A stretch of 64,000 nt of DNA from Macrococcus epidermidis (GCF_003259695.1 NZ_PZJH01000001.1:372001-436000); one strand, 5' to 3'; shown: positions 31,167 to 40,434, counted from the first letter of the stretch. Notes: generated by a model from the letters alone, not told the origin. Program-made: numbers and translations.

Positions 31167-32693
31167 ATGCAGCGTAAACATAAAATTGTCATCAAAAAGA
31201 AAAATTACAGTCGACCTAAACGATTGTTCTTTAAAGGTCAGAAAGTTAGAATGATTTATCCGTATTTACATAAAAAAGATAATATATTAGAAAAAATAGC
31301 ACCAAAAGAAGATATTGAAATTGTGGATGAAACAATAATAAAAAGTGACAAAGATAATCATATTAATGAAAATAAAGAATCACTGATCACCAGTAATTCA
31401 ATTGCTACAGAAGAAGCGATTGATAAGGAAAATACTGTAGATGTAACAAAGCAAATTGAGAATGAAGAAAGTCCTGAAACTAATGATTCCCAAAAACATG
31501 AAAATAATATAAACAAAACGTCTGAGGAAAATGAATTAGTAGAAGCATCTTTCAGTAGAAATGAGATAAATGACGATTTAAAAAATAGTAAAGAAAATCG
31601 TTCTTTTGGTTCACAACTGCCAAAAATTTTGATGGGTACACTTGCTGGAATATTGATCGGTATATTACTTATGAGCTTGTTTAATTCGAAGCCACAAGAA
31701 GTATCTAAACAATCTGAAGTTAAAACTTCTACAGAACAAGCAATTAAGAAAAATATTAAGAATGTGGTGAGTATTACAAATCTTCAAAAAGCTACTGATA
31801 GTGAGACGATAGATCCTGAGAGTGCAGTGAAAGCGCCTGAAGAGGTGGGGATTGGTACAGGTATTATCTATAAAACAGAAAAGAATTTAGCATATATACT
31901 AACAAACTATCATGTTGTCGGAAAAGCTAATGCAATTGAAGTGACTTATGAAGGAAAGAAAGAAAAAGCAAAGATGATAGGCTATGATGTCTGGACTGAT
32001 ATGGCTATTCTTACAATGCCTAAAGGTAATATAAACTCAGTTATTGAGATGACAAATAGTAATCATTTGGAACCTGGACAAGAAGTCATTGCATTAGGTA
32101 GTCCCTTAGGACAAATGTTTGCAGGAAGTGCATCTTCTGGAATTATATCTGGTTTATCACGTAATGTACCGGTAGACATTGATGGTGATGAGATTTATGA
32201 TTGGGAAATGCATGTATTACAAACTGATGCTGCAATTAATCCAGGAAATTCTGGGGGTCCTTTATTAAATAAAGAAGGAAAGATGATTGGTCTGAATTCA
32301 ATGAAGATTTCTATGGAAGGCGTAGAAGGTATTGCATTTAGTATTCCTGTGAACGAAGTAAAAAAAGTATTAAAGGAGCTTGAACAAAAAGGTAGTATAA
32401 ATCGTCCAAAAATGGGTATTATGATTGAAGATGTGGGTACGCACAGCAACCCTAATGATCCTAACTCTCCGACTGATCAAACTGGTGTAGAAATTATGGA
32501 GATAGAACCAAACACTTTAGCAGAGAAAAATGGATTAAAGTTAGGCGATATTATTAAAAAAATAGATGATAAAGAAATTAAATCTAAAATTCATTTTAGA
32601 AAGATTCTATTTAATGAAAAGAAAATTGGGGATACAATTACTTTGACAATCATTCGCAATGGTGCTGAAAAAAATATTAAAATTAAGTTATAA
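31167..32693 (+). CDS. htrA: HtrA-like serine protease, membrane anchored
   Basis: A DegP/HtrA surface quality-control protease. Domains: a highly charged cytosolic N-terminus (~1-150), one membrane helix (~152-172), a trypsin-like domain with His249 (TNYHVVG), Asp278 (TDMAIL) and Ser362 (GNSGGPL), and one C-terminal PDZ domain (~415-508). The N-terminal part is rich in E, N and K and longer than in most HtrA proteins. The ATG at 31167 with GGAGG is chosen over the ATG at 31155. It probably depends on read-through of the terminator in front. Confidence 0.92.
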   Translation: MQRKHKIVIKKKNYSRPKRLFFKGQKVRMIYPYLHKKDNILEKIAPKEDIEIVDETIIKSDKDNHINENKESLITSNSIATEEAIDKENTVDVTKQIENEESPETNDSQKHENNINKTSEENELVEASFSRNEINDDLKNSKENRSFGSQLPKILMGTLAGILIGILLMSLFNSKPQEVSKQSEVKTSTEQAIKKNIKNVVSITNLQKATDSETIDPESAVKAPEEVGIGTGIIYKTEKNLAYILTNYHVVGKANAIEVTYEGKKEKAKMIGYDVWTDMAILTMPKGNINSVIEMTNSNHLEPGQEVIALGSPLGQMFAGSASSGIISGLSRNVPVDIDGDEIYDWEMHVLQTDAAINPGNSGGPLLNKEGKMIGLNSMKISMEGVEGIAFSIPVNEVKKVLKELEQKGSINRPKMGIMIEDVGTHSNPNDPNSPTDQTGVEIMEIEPNTLAEKNGLKLGDIIKKIDDKEIKSKIHFRKILFNEKKIGDTITLTIIRNGAEKNIKIKL

Positions 32694-32725
32694 AATCTAC
32701 ATTGATTTAAGAAAGAAGTGAAATA

Positions 32726-34069
32726 ATGAACAAGTTATTCCAAAAGTTAACACCACAACAAGGTATTGTGCTCTATTATCTTGTAGCAATATTCATTTCT
32801 TTCTTATTGCTCCGTATGCCATATGTACATCAACCAAACGTTGATATTAGTTACATTGATTCTTTATTTGTTGCGGTGTCTGGTGTCAGTGTAACAGGTT
32901 TGTCACCTGTGTCTATTGCAGAAACTTATTCGACTTTTGGTCAGTGTGTCATCCTTGTCATTCTTAATCTTGGCGGTATTGGTGTTATGGCGATGGGTAC
33001 TTTGCTATGGGTTATTCTTGGTAAGAAGATTGGGATGCGTGAAAGACAACTAATAATGGTGGATCATAATCAAAATAAGATGTCTGGCGTTGTAACAATG
33101 ATTCTTGAAATTGTGAAGGCGATGTTATTTATAGAAATTCTGGGCGCCTTATTTTTAGCATTTTATTTCTATAAAGATATGGATTCAATAAAAGATGCAT
33201 TATTCCATGGGTTATTCGCATCGATTTCTGCAACTACGAATGGTGGTTTAGATATAACAGGCGATTCACTTAATAGTTACGCCGACGATTATTTTGTACA
33301 AACAATTACGATGTTTCTAATTGTATTAGGGGCAATTGGATTTCCTGTTATTATTGAAATAAAAACTTATTTAACAAACAAAATTCCAAATTTCAGGTTT
33401 AGTTTATTCGCAAAACTAACGATTAGTACATATTTTTTATTGTTTATTGTCGGAACAGTTGTTATTTATTTATTTGAGTATAATAACGCTTTTAAAAATA
33501 TTTCATGGCATAAAGGTCTTTTTTATGCATTATTTCAATCTTCAACAACTAGAAGTGCAGGTCTTACGACGATAGATTTAAATCAATTAACAGAGGCCAC
33601 ACGTTTTTTTATGGGGGGACTCATGTTTATCGGTTCTAGTCCAAGTTCAGTAGGAGGAGGTATTAGAACAACTACATTTGCGATACTAATTTTGTTTTTA
33701 CTGAATTATAGTAATGGTAGAACAAACATTAAAGTATTCAATAAAGAAATTGATCCCATTGATATTCAAAGAACTTTTGCTGTAATGGTTCTTGCTACTA
33801 TTATCTGCTTTGCAGGTTTATTATTTATATTATTCTTTGAAAATGATAAATTCGATTTACTTTCAATTTTCTTCGAAGTGATGAGTGCTTTTGGAACTTG
33901 TGGTTTATCACTTGGTATAACAGGCGATTTAACAAGTGGTAGTAAGCTGGTCATTATGGCATTGATGTTTATAGGTCGTGTTGGATTAATCTCATTTATT
34001 ATTATGCTCGGTGGTAAAGCAGAACCTGATAAATTTAGATATCCAAAAGAAAGAATTATGATTGGATAA
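32726..34069 (+). CDS. Potassium uptake channel subunit, TrkH/KtrB/KtrD family
   Basis: The K+-translocating membrane subunit of a Ktr system. Four pore repeats are visible from the selectivity segments with glycines: SVTGLSPV, SATTNGGLD, TTRSAGLTT and GTCGLSLG. Length of 447 is usual. Its position after htrA is that of KtrD in S. aureus as I recall, but KtrB and KtrD cannot be separated by eye. The cytosolic gating partner KtrA is not in the window. Confidence 0.9.
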   Translation: MNKLFQKLTPQQGIVLYYLVAIFISFLLLRMPYVHQPNVDISYIDSLFVAVSGVSVTGLSPVSIAETYSTFGQCVILVILNLGGIGVMAMGTLLWVILGKKIGMRERQLIMVDHNQNKMSGVVTMILEIVKAMLFIEILGALFLAFYFYKDMDSIKDALFHGLFASISATTNGGLDITGDSLNSYADDYFVQTITMFLIVLGAIGFPVIIEIKTYLTNKIPNFRFSLFAKLTISTYFLLFIVGTVVIYLFEYNNAFKNISWHKGLFYALFQSSTTRSAGLTTIDLNQLTEATRFFMGGLMFIGSSPSSVGGGIRTTTFAILILFLLNYSNGRTNIKVFNKEIDPIDIQRTFAVMVLATIICFAGLLFILFFENDKFDLLSIFFEVMSAFGTCGLSLGITGDLTSGSKLVIMALMFIGRVGLISFIIMLGGKAEPDKFRYPKERIMIG

Positions 34070-34107
34070 TAATATTTAATATAAATAGAAAATATTTTGA
34101 TAGCAAG

Positions 34108-34138
34108 AAAGACTAGCATTTGTTTGCTAGTCTTTTTT
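34108..34138. terminator. Bidirectional terminator between the Ktr gene and the histidine kinase gene
   Basis: An 11-bp stem AAAGACTAGCA/TGCTAGTCTTT (34108-34118 with 34125-34135) with T-run; the kinase stop codon is inside. Confidence 0.85.
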
Positions 34139-35644
34139 AATTTTATTATTATTTTGATCATATTCAGAAGGAATAGAGATTAGTGGCAGCTTAATAATAA
34201 ATGTTGTACCGATATCTACTTTACTAATTACTTCAATTTCACCGTTATTTGCATCGATGATACTTTTAGAGACTGGTAATCCAAGGCCCGTACCAGTGAC
34301 TTTAGTTGTGAAGAATGGGTTAAATAACTGTTCAAGTACCTCCTCATTCATGCCACTTCCATTATCTCGTATTGAAAGAATAGCTTGATTATGCGTGTGG
34401 TCCACCTTGATTTCAATGATCCCTTGTTTATGTTCCACCATAGCATCTTTTGCGTTTTGAATAAGGTTGATGATAATTTGTTTAAATTGGTCGACAGCTA
34501 CATGAACTAGCGTTTGATGATTGGTATAGCTTTTTATCGTTCGAATGTTGTTCATCGATAAGTCATACTCTAGAAATGTTAATGTCTCTCTCACAATATC
34601 TCTTAAATCTACAATTTCTACATCAAGTTTTGTAGGTTTTCCGAGTAACAAGAATTGTCTGACTATTAAATTGATACGTTCTAATTCTGTTTTTACAATT
34701 TTAAAATATTGATTTTCATGTTTAGTATCATATTGCATTTCCAGTAGATCTACAAAGCCTTTAATAGATGTTAATGGGTTCTTTATTTCATGTGCAGTGT
34801 TAGCAGCAAGTTGACCAATCAATTCTTTCTTTTGAGAATTTATATCTGCAAGTAATAATTCACTTTCTTTCTGTGCTTTATAGCTATGATAGAAAAGTTG
34901 TAATGTCGCAATAAGTAATGAAAATACTAATGCTGCAAGTAGAACTTTTTCAAATACTTCACGATAAACATTCTTATTTGAATTGATTGTTAGATTCCAG
35001 TCAACTTTTAAAAATTTCTGTGATTCTTTTATATTAGTAAATACGGGGTGATTTGACTGAAAAATGATATGATCTTTAAAATCTGTAATCGTCACAGTAT
35101 TATCTTTTTGAAGAGAGTCAATGACTGTACCAATCGTATTAATATCAATTTCTGCAACAACAAGATTACTTTTTCTCTCATCTGTAATATTTTTTGTAAT
35201 GTAGACGACATTCTTATTCATATTATTTTTACGAACGTCACTAATCGCCACATTATTCAAAGTTCTTTTTTCAATATGATTGAAGAATTTCATGGATTCT
35301 ATTTTTTTACCAATCATTGCTTCAGAATTTGAGTTGATAACAGTTGCTTTATAATCTAGAACATAAATATTGATGATACGGTGGTCACGATTTTTAAGCA
35401 CTTGTATCTTTTTATCGATATTTACTTTATCTTTTTCATAGATAACAGTAGTAGCGACATTTTCAACTGCAGAAGTTGTTTCACTAAAAAACGAATCAAC
35501 CTGTTCCGTATGTATTCCGATAGATTTCTTTATGTTTTCACGAAGATGTACTTCTTCGTTATGCGCTAATAAATACCATAATAATGCCGAAAATAACAAT
35601 GTAATTATGATATTATAAATGACGTATTTTTTGATATTATTCAT
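34127..35644 (-). CDS. Orphan membrane sensor histidine kinase with extracellular cache-like domain
   Basis: Two membrane helices (~6-26 and ~230-255) flank a ~200-residue extracytoplasmic domain that resembles a cache sensor. The kinase core follows: phospho-accepting His285 in TAHEIKNPLT, N-box LIQNAKDAM, G1 DNGSGMNEE, F-box and G2 GTGLGLPVS. This layout recalls sporulation-type kinases (KinB/NtrB-like). GGAG fixes the ATG at 35644. No response regulator gene is near. It is divergent from the nucleotidase-like gene with only 64 bases between the starts. Confidence 0.88.
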   Translation of the reverse strand: MNNIKKYVIYNIIITLLFSALLWYLLAHNEEVHLRENIKKSIGIHTEQVDSFFSETTSAVENVATTVIYEKDKVNIDKKIQVLKNRDHRIINIYVLDYKATVINSNSEAMIGKKIESMKFFNHIEKRTLNNVAISDVRKNNMNKNVVYITKNITDERKSNLVVAEIDINTIGTVIDSLQKDNTVTITDFKDHIIFQSNHPVFTNIKESQKFLKVDWNLTINSNKNVYREVFEKVLLAALVFSLLIATLQLFYHSYKAQKESELLLADINSQKKELIGQLAANTAHEIKNPLTSIKGFVDLLEMQYDTKHENQYFKIVKTELERINLIVRQFLLLGKPTKLDVEIVDLRDIVRETLTFLEYDLSMNNIRTIKSYTNHQTLVHVAVDQFKQIIINLIQNAKDAMVEHKQGIIEIKVDHTHNQAILSIRDNGSGMNEEVLEQLFNPFFTTKVTGTGLGLPVSKSIIDANNGEIEVISKVDIGTTFIIKLPLISIPSEYDQNNNKIKKD

Positions 35645-35708
35645 ATATTTCTCCAATTTAAAAAGTCATATTAAAAATCATGCTATAATATCACAAAGAG
35701 GTGGAAGC

Positions 35709-36578
35709 ATGAAAAAAGGATTAATTAATATACATATTATAACAACAAATAACATCAAAGGTGCAATGTTTCAAGAAAATAATACATTTAATATTTATAA
35801 AGCAGCAACTTATATTAAATTAGCTAGGCAAAGTGGACAAGTTCTGTTAATTAATAATGGTCAGCTGATCACAGGTTCACCAGTGAGTGAGTATTATGCA
35901 GGTTTAAAAGAATATAAACGCATTCCATTAATATCACTTATGAATCTTTTGAAATTTAATGCAACTAATATTACGATTAAAGACTTTTCTTTAGGCTTTA
36001 ATTATTTTAGCCGGGCACATGCGATGAGTGAATTTCCATTTTTATCATGCAATATTTTAAATGAATCTACGAAAGAGCCGTATTTTAATACCCCATATAT
36101 TATTCATCAATATAAAGGTATTAAAATTGGTGTGATTGCTTTATCAGAAGCAGTGCAAATAGATCATGAAACAATGATTGCATCCAATCCAATGGCATCG
36201 ATTAAAACTTGGATGAGATACATGTACGATAATGAGAGTCCGGATTATGTCATTGCATTACATAATGGACAAATCTCAGATTTAATTACAGAAGAAGATA
36301 TTTTTTGTGTAGAAGGTGTTCATTTATTACTGACAAATAATATAGCCCAGGGTATTGAGCATGAATACACTGAAATTATTCAATTACCAGAAAGTTCGTC
36401 GCTACTACATATAAAACTGATGTTTAAAGAACGTACAGACTCCTTTGAGAACAAAGGATGTTCATATGAATTTATAGATGTTTCTAGATATGAAGAAGAT
36501 TATTTATTAAAAGAATCCACTTATTACGAAGAAAAAGAATATTCACTTGTCAGAAAGAAAAAAATCCTTAGTGACTAA
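35709..36578 (+). CDS. Degenerate 5'-nucleotidase/metallophosphoesterase-like protein
   Basis: The 289-residue protein follows the layout of the UshA/YfkN catalytic domain but without its metal ligands. The usual DxH reads TTNNIKG, GDxxxG reads NNGQLITG, and GNHE reads LGFNYF; one later histidine (ALHNGQ) survives. No signal peptide, unlike secreted 5'-nucleotidases, so it is probably cytosolic and catalytically dead. AGAGGTGG supports the ATG at 35709; the frame further upstream is a run-in. A terminator overlaps the stop. Confidence 0.7.
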   Translation: MKKGLINIHIITTNNIKGAMFQENNTFNIYKAATYIKLARQSGQVLLINNGQLITGSPVSEYYAGLKEYKRIPLISLMNLLKFNATNITIKDFSLGFNYFSRAHAMSEFPFLSCNILNESTKEPYFNTPYIIHQYKGIKIGVIALSEAVQIDHETMIASNPMASIKTWMRYMYDNESPDYVIALHNGQISDLITEEDIFCVEGVHLLLTNNIAQGIEHEYTEIIQLPESSSLLHIKLMFKERTDSFENKGCSYEFIDVSRYEEDYLLKESTYYEEKEYSLVRKKKILSD

Positions 36579-36587
36579 GGATTTTTT
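36559..36587. terminator. Bidirectional terminator between the nucleotidase-like and CPBP-like genes
   Basis: AAAAAATCCTTAG (36559-36571) pairs with 36575-36587 around a 3-base loop; both stop codons lie in it. Confidence 0.85.
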
Positions 36588-37185
36588 ATCTATGGATGAG
36601 CGTTAATATTATTATTGCAAATATTTGACCTATAATAGGTGTAATCAAACGTTTCGTATTATGATAGCTCAGAGCTAAAATAAACTGAGTTAAAAAGATG
36701 AAAAGCAATAACTCAATACTTAAGGAATACATAAATAAGCTTGTTACACATAAACTGATGATACAAGCTGAAACAAACTGATTAAATCGATCATCAAGAT
36801 AATTTTGCAACATATTACGAAAGAACAGTTCCTGCAACGGTATAGATATAAATAATGAAATAATAAGCTGCCATTTTACATAAACACCAAGTCCTACAAT
36901 TACTTTCAGTAAATGAAAATAAGTAATATCTTTCATTATGAAAGATAAGAAGGTATATAATATAACGATCACAAAACTTGCAAGAATACCTGTGATGATC
37001 GCGTCTAATAAACGCTTAGAATGAATATTGCGTTCATAGAAGATATAACCGATAGAAGAGAATAACATTAAGCCGGTATATAAATGCCAGAACACCTGAT
37101 GTTCACTTCTCATTCCGAACAATATAATGTGAAAGATAGTAAATAAAATTAAAAAACCATAGATAGGCTTTTTTAAAATGTTCAT
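36586..37185 (-). CDS. CPBP (Abi)-like membrane protein, degenerate active site
   Basis: A 199-residue hydrophobic protein with about six membrane helices. The segment IPLQELFFRNMLQ matches motif 1 of CPBP intramembrane metalloproteases, but the usual EExxxR is QExxxR, and the later histidine motifs are not seen. It may be an inactive member. It starts 4 bases after the stop of the DUF2187 gene, which supplies its GAGG ribosome site. Confidence 0.65.
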   Translation of the reverse strand: MNILKKPIYGFLILFTIFHIILFGMRSEHQVFWHLYTGLMLFSSIGYIFYERNIHSKRLLDAIITGILASFVIVILYTFLSFIMKDITYFHLLKVIVGLGVYVKWQLIISLFISIPLQELFFRNMLQNYLDDRFNQFVSACIISLCVTSLFMYSLSIELLLFIFLTQFILALSYHNTKRLITPIIGQIFAIIILTLIHR

Positions 37186-37189
37186 TATT

Positions 37190-37369
37190 TTATGCCTCTG
37201 TAATGATTGTATAACGTTTATGGTTAATAACAGTTTTTTCAGGGATTTCTAATTTTTCGAAGTTTTCCATAATCGTACAATCCACAATCACTGAATTCTC
37301 ATTAACTTTCTCAACGATACCTTGTTTACCTTCGTGAAACTCAATAATATCTCCAACTTTAGCTGCCAT
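37190..37369 (-). CDS. DUF2187 family small protein (YkvS type)
   Basis: A 59-residue protein read on the minus strand: it begins MAAKVGDIIEFHEGKQGIVE and has the core VNENSVIVD followed by KTVINHKRYTII near the end. It matches the DUF2187/YkvS family, whose members look like small SH3/KOW-type beta barrels. AAGGAGG lies upstream of the ATG and a TATAAT on the minus strand at 37402-37407. Function unknown. Confidence 0.85.
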   Translation of the reverse strand: MAAKVGDIIEFHEGKQGIVEKVNENSVIVDCTIMENFEKLEIPEKTVINHKRYTIITEA

Positions 37370-37474
37370 AATTTTTCCTCCTTAAAAACATGCTAATTGC
37401 TATTATACTAAATTTGATGCATATTGAACATAAAAATTTATTGATTATTCAATAGATTTTTAATGAAGTTTATT

Positions 37475-37948
37475 TTAATGATTGTGATAAAAGAAGGTTA
37501 ACTTCTTTTGTGCGTTTTTCTTATATTTTTTTATTGTAGACACACTAACCTTCATCTCATCTGCTATTTCCTTCATTGAATAACCTTTCAAAAATAACGT
37601 CAGCCACTGATATTCTTCAAGATTTAAATAATGCTTTATTTCTTTTAATGTCAAATGATCATATGAATCATTGAAATGATTACTATGATATATAATGTCG
37701 TCATTCATTAAGATAAACCGTTCATTTCTTTTAGATAACTTTCTAATTTCATCGATAAAGAAAAACTTGAGTTTTGTATAGACATAGTGATCTTTATTAG
37801 ATGTTTTGTTGGAATCATAAGATTGATCTAATTCCCAAAGTTTTATTAATGCCATTTGATAAAACTCATCAAAGTCATAAGTTAATTGATATTTATGAAT
37901 GAGGTGAAAGATTAACTTTTCATATTTATTCTTTGTTTCTTCAAACAT
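37475..37948 (-). CDS. sigS: SigS-like ECF sigma factor
   Basis: A 157-residue sigma-70 family protein with only regions 2 and 4. Region 2 reads HLIHKYQLTYDFDEFYQMALIK up to about residue 70; region 4 has the helix-turn-helix YSMKEIADEMKVSVSTIKKYKK. The region 2 pattern is very like S. aureus SigS, more than SigH. No anti-sigma gene adjoins it. It is divergent from comK over a 217-base AT-rich gap with a palindrome. Ortholog versus paralog of SigS is not settled, since SigS lies elsewhere in S. aureus. Confidence 0.75.
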   Translation of the reverse strand: MFEETKNKYEKLIFHLIHKYQLTYDFDEFYQMALIKLWELDQSYDSNKTSNKDHYVYTKLKFFFIDEIRKLSKRNERFILMNDDIIYHSNHFNDSYDHLTLKEIKHYLNLEEYQWLTLFLKGYSMKEIADEMKVSVSTIKKYKKNAQKKLTFFYHNH

Positions 37949-38016
37949 ATTTTCCCCATTGAATATCTAGATATTCTATTTTTATTTCCGGATGAAGTAA
38001 GTATATTCAAAATTTT

Positions 38017-38035
38017 TGTTAATTAAAAATTAACA
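38017..38035. promoter_or_regulatory. Palindrome between the sigma factor gene and comK
   Basis: TGTTAATT, three A, AATTAACA: a perfect 8-bp inverted repeat in the divergent promoter region. It looks like an operator; the binding protein is unknown. No T-run, so not a terminator. Confidence 0.5.
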
Positions 38036-38165
38036 TTTCGATAATAATTGTTTAGTTTATTAAATAAATATAGTTTTATTGTCAAAAATTGATTAAAAAG
38101 TGAAGTATTTAGATGGATTTAATTATAATAATGTAGAAATGATAATTTGATAAGAGGTGAATATT

Positions 38166-38645
38166 ATGTTAGAAATGCCGCTTTGTGCAACTGATATGTG
38201 TATTTATCAAAGTCCCGAAGCAGAAGGGAAGACTCAAATTTATTCCTTTTGTGGGGAAGTTAGAATGGTTGATGAAAGGCCAGAAAAGTTATTGGATCAA
38301 ACATTAATTTTCTTTGGAAGTAATATAAAAACCCGTAAGCAGTCTGCAAAAGTATTAACCAGGCATATGCATCATCTTCCAATTATTATCGAACCATCTA
38401 TTCAATGGATGTATTATCCAATCCATCAGTCAAAAACGCATTTTCAATTATTTATACAGCATCAGATGATTTATCATTTTGAAGGTAAGAAGGATCAGAC
38501 AAGAATACTTTTTATAAATAATATGGAATTGATTGTGCCTCAAAATATAAATTTTATACATAAGCAACATCAAAAAGCACTGTTACTCGCAGACTTACAA
38601 TCCAAAATAATAAAACGGCAATTGCACTTAAGCAATTACCGTTAG
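38166..38645 (+). CDS. comK: Competence transcription factor ComK
   Basis: The master activator of late competence (DNA uptake) genes. Length of 159. Family features: MVDERPEKLLDQTLIFFGSN, the RKQSAKVLTRHMHHLPI segment, and TRILFINNMELIVPQ in the C-terminal half. AGAGGTGA is spaced for the ATG at 38166 (an in-frame GTG at 38157 overlaps it). MecA, which would degrade it, is at 6181. A TATAAT at 38124-38129 lacks a clear -35. Confidence 0.9.
   Translation: MLEMPLCATDMCIYQSPEAEGKTQIYSFCGEVRMVDERPEKLLDQTLIFFGSNIKTRKQSAKVLTRHMHHLPIIIEPSIQWMYYPIHQSKTHFQLFIQHQMIYHFEGKKDQTRILFINNMELIVPQNINFIHKQHQKALLLADLQSKIIKRQLHLSNYR
38614..38643. terminator. Weak hairpin at the comK/M20 peptidase junction
   Basis: AACGGcAATTGC pairs with GCAATTaCCGTT (one mismatch) at the very end of comK, with no T-run immediately after. 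It may work as a poor terminator. Confidence 0.35.
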
Positions 38646-38674
38646 AAATGTTTTTAAGGATTATAATGAATTTA

Positions 38675-40258
38675 TTATTTGTCGATAAAAAATTTGTGGA
38701 AAATTTTATTTAATACAAAAGGTACTTCTTCAGATACACTTTTAATATGAATACGCTCAGTTAACTGATGTGCATCTTTCCCAAAAGCACCGATATTAAT
38801 TACTGGTGCTTTTAATTTTTTCATAGCTGAAAAAGGTATATCGTAATGTGTTTTGAAACCAGGTGTATTATCAGCAAATATATTAGTATCACTATCATCG
38901 TGTGTATAGTTAACATAACTTAAATCTGAAATTCCATTAAAGTAATGAATTTTTGTTGTCTCGCGATTAAACTGTTTCTTCATTTGTTTAATTGCATATT
39001 TTGTAATTGATTTTATTAATTTATCTTGACTGCTATTAACAGAAGGATAATAAGGTGCATTAAAGTATGTCACGACCGTATAATCATTACTGTTATCTAA
39101 AAGCAATAAATCTTTAATAACTGTCTGAGCATATAGACGATTATCAGATTGTTCTGTATTACTGATAATATTATGGATAGTTTCATAGCCATGTTTCTTT
39201 TTCATAGATTTAATTAATGCTTCAAAAGTTATTACTTTTATTTTTGGTGATGTTTCAAATACTAATCCTAAGTCACGAGAACATTCTGCAACAGTACGTT
39301 CAACGATTTGATTAAATAGTTTAAAAACATGTGCTGCACTTTGTTCAAATATGAATACGTTGTAGTAACTTGATGCCATAAAAGGTGTCTGTACATTGTA
39401 ATCTTCTTTTAGATCTTTCAAATAGAGACTAACAGGTAAAGGTGTTTCTTCATTTTTATATCGTTCAAGAAATTGTGTATTGTATTCAATTTCAGAGTTA
39501 ATACGACTAATTAAATAATTGGCACTAAGTCCATTTAATGGTTCTCCAACATGTGTTTCTTTTCCATAAACAAATACAGATGGCATGACTTTACCGATGC
39601 TACCATTATAAATATAATAATTTTCATCATGTGGAAACTGACTAAATGCAGGCTCACCATTCATGATCAGCAATAATTTTAAGTTTTCCTGTTCAATAAA
39701 TTCCGATAGTTCAGAAACAGCACTTCTCATACCCGAGGAATTTACTTCTTCGTCAGGAACAGTTAATAAAATAATGTTAATTGGCCATTCTTCATGGATT
39801 GCTTTTTCAAGTATGCTTAAATGCATCATTAATCCAGATTTCATATCCATGATGCCTCGTCCAAATAAATACTGATTTGATAATATATCAGATTGATGAT
39901 ACTCACTAAATTCATTAAGGTTATTAGCAAATGATTTTGCTAACGCATCACTATCGAATGCATATGCTTCAAATGATCCATAATCATTTGTATCAACAGT
40001 GTCATAGTGGCTCATAATAATCACCGTATCATCTGTTACATGTGAACGATACATTGCAGCTACAGCATTCTTGTGATCATTCGTCTCAATTAATTTAATA
40101 TGTGAATCATGCTGTTTAAAATAATCTAATTGTTTTAGTGTCCGTTTAATATAAAAAGGAAAGTTGACTTCACCTTCAGTATCTGTGATGCTGTCATGTT
40201 TAACAAGGTCTTTTAAAAGTGCAATTCTGTCTTCTGGTGTTTGCCAAAGTAAACGCAT
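38675..40258 (-). CDS. M20 family peptidase, RocB-like
   Basis: A zinc-dependent M20 hydrolase related to RocB (arginine utilisation; the exact reaction is unknown). Metal-site motifs are SHYDTVD, GRGIMDMKSG and VPDEEVNSSG. Length of 527 fits RocB and is longer than ordinary M20 deacylases. AAGGAG precedes the ATG at 40258; the frame runs upstream to 40291 without a site. It converges on comK. Confidence 0.85.
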   Translation of the reverse strand: MRLLWQTPEDRIALLKDLVKHDSITDTEGEVNFPFYIKRTLKQLDYFKQHDSHIKLIETNDHKNAVAAMYRSHVTDDTVIIMSHYDTVDTNDYGSFEAYAFDSDALAKSFANNLNEFSEYHQSDILSNQYLFGRGIMDMKSGLMMHLSILEKAIHEEWPINIILLTVPDEEVNSSGMRSAVSELSEFIEQENLKLLLIMNGEPAFSQFPHDENYYIYNGSIGKVMPSVFVYGKETHVGEPLNGLSANYLISRINSEIEYNTQFLERYKNEETPLPVSLYLKDLKEDYNVQTPFMASSYYNVFIFEQSAAHVFKLFNQIVERTVAECSRDLGLVFETSPKIKVITFEALIKSMKKKHGYETIHNIISNTEQSDNRLYAQTVIKDLLLLDNSNDYTVVTYFNAPYYPSVNSSQDKLIKSITKYAIKQMKKQFNRETTKIHYFNGISDLSYVNYTHDDSDTNIFADNTPGFKTHYDIPFSAMKKLKAPVINIGAFGKDAHQLTERIHIKSVSEEVPFVLNKIFHKFFIDK

Positions 40259-40399
40259 AAAAAATCTCCTTAAATTCATATTTAAAAGCAATATGTAATT
40301 TTATTTATATCAGACATATTCGTGCTCTCTTATAATAATTATACATATTTCTTCACAAATAAAAAATATTAAATAAAATTAATTCATATTAAATTTACA

Positions 40400-40434
40400 A
40401 AATTAAAAAAACCTCTAATGAGGTTTTTTAATTT
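40400..40434. terminator. Terminator after the acyltransferase gene
   Basis: AAATTAAAAAAACCTC pairs with GAGGTTTTTTAATTT around a TAAT loop; the stop codon is in the loop. It works in both directions. Confidence 0.8.

Noticed and set aside
35619-35708. N-terminal hydrophobic extension of the nucleotidase-like protein (possible signal anchor)
   Set aside because: It overlaps the kinase gene start and has no ribosome site; AGAGGTGG clearly serves the ATG at 35709.
37475-37948. SigH/ComX-type competence sigma factor
   Set aside because: The region 2 pattern and length fit SigS better, though the distinction rests on memory of the S. aureus sequence.
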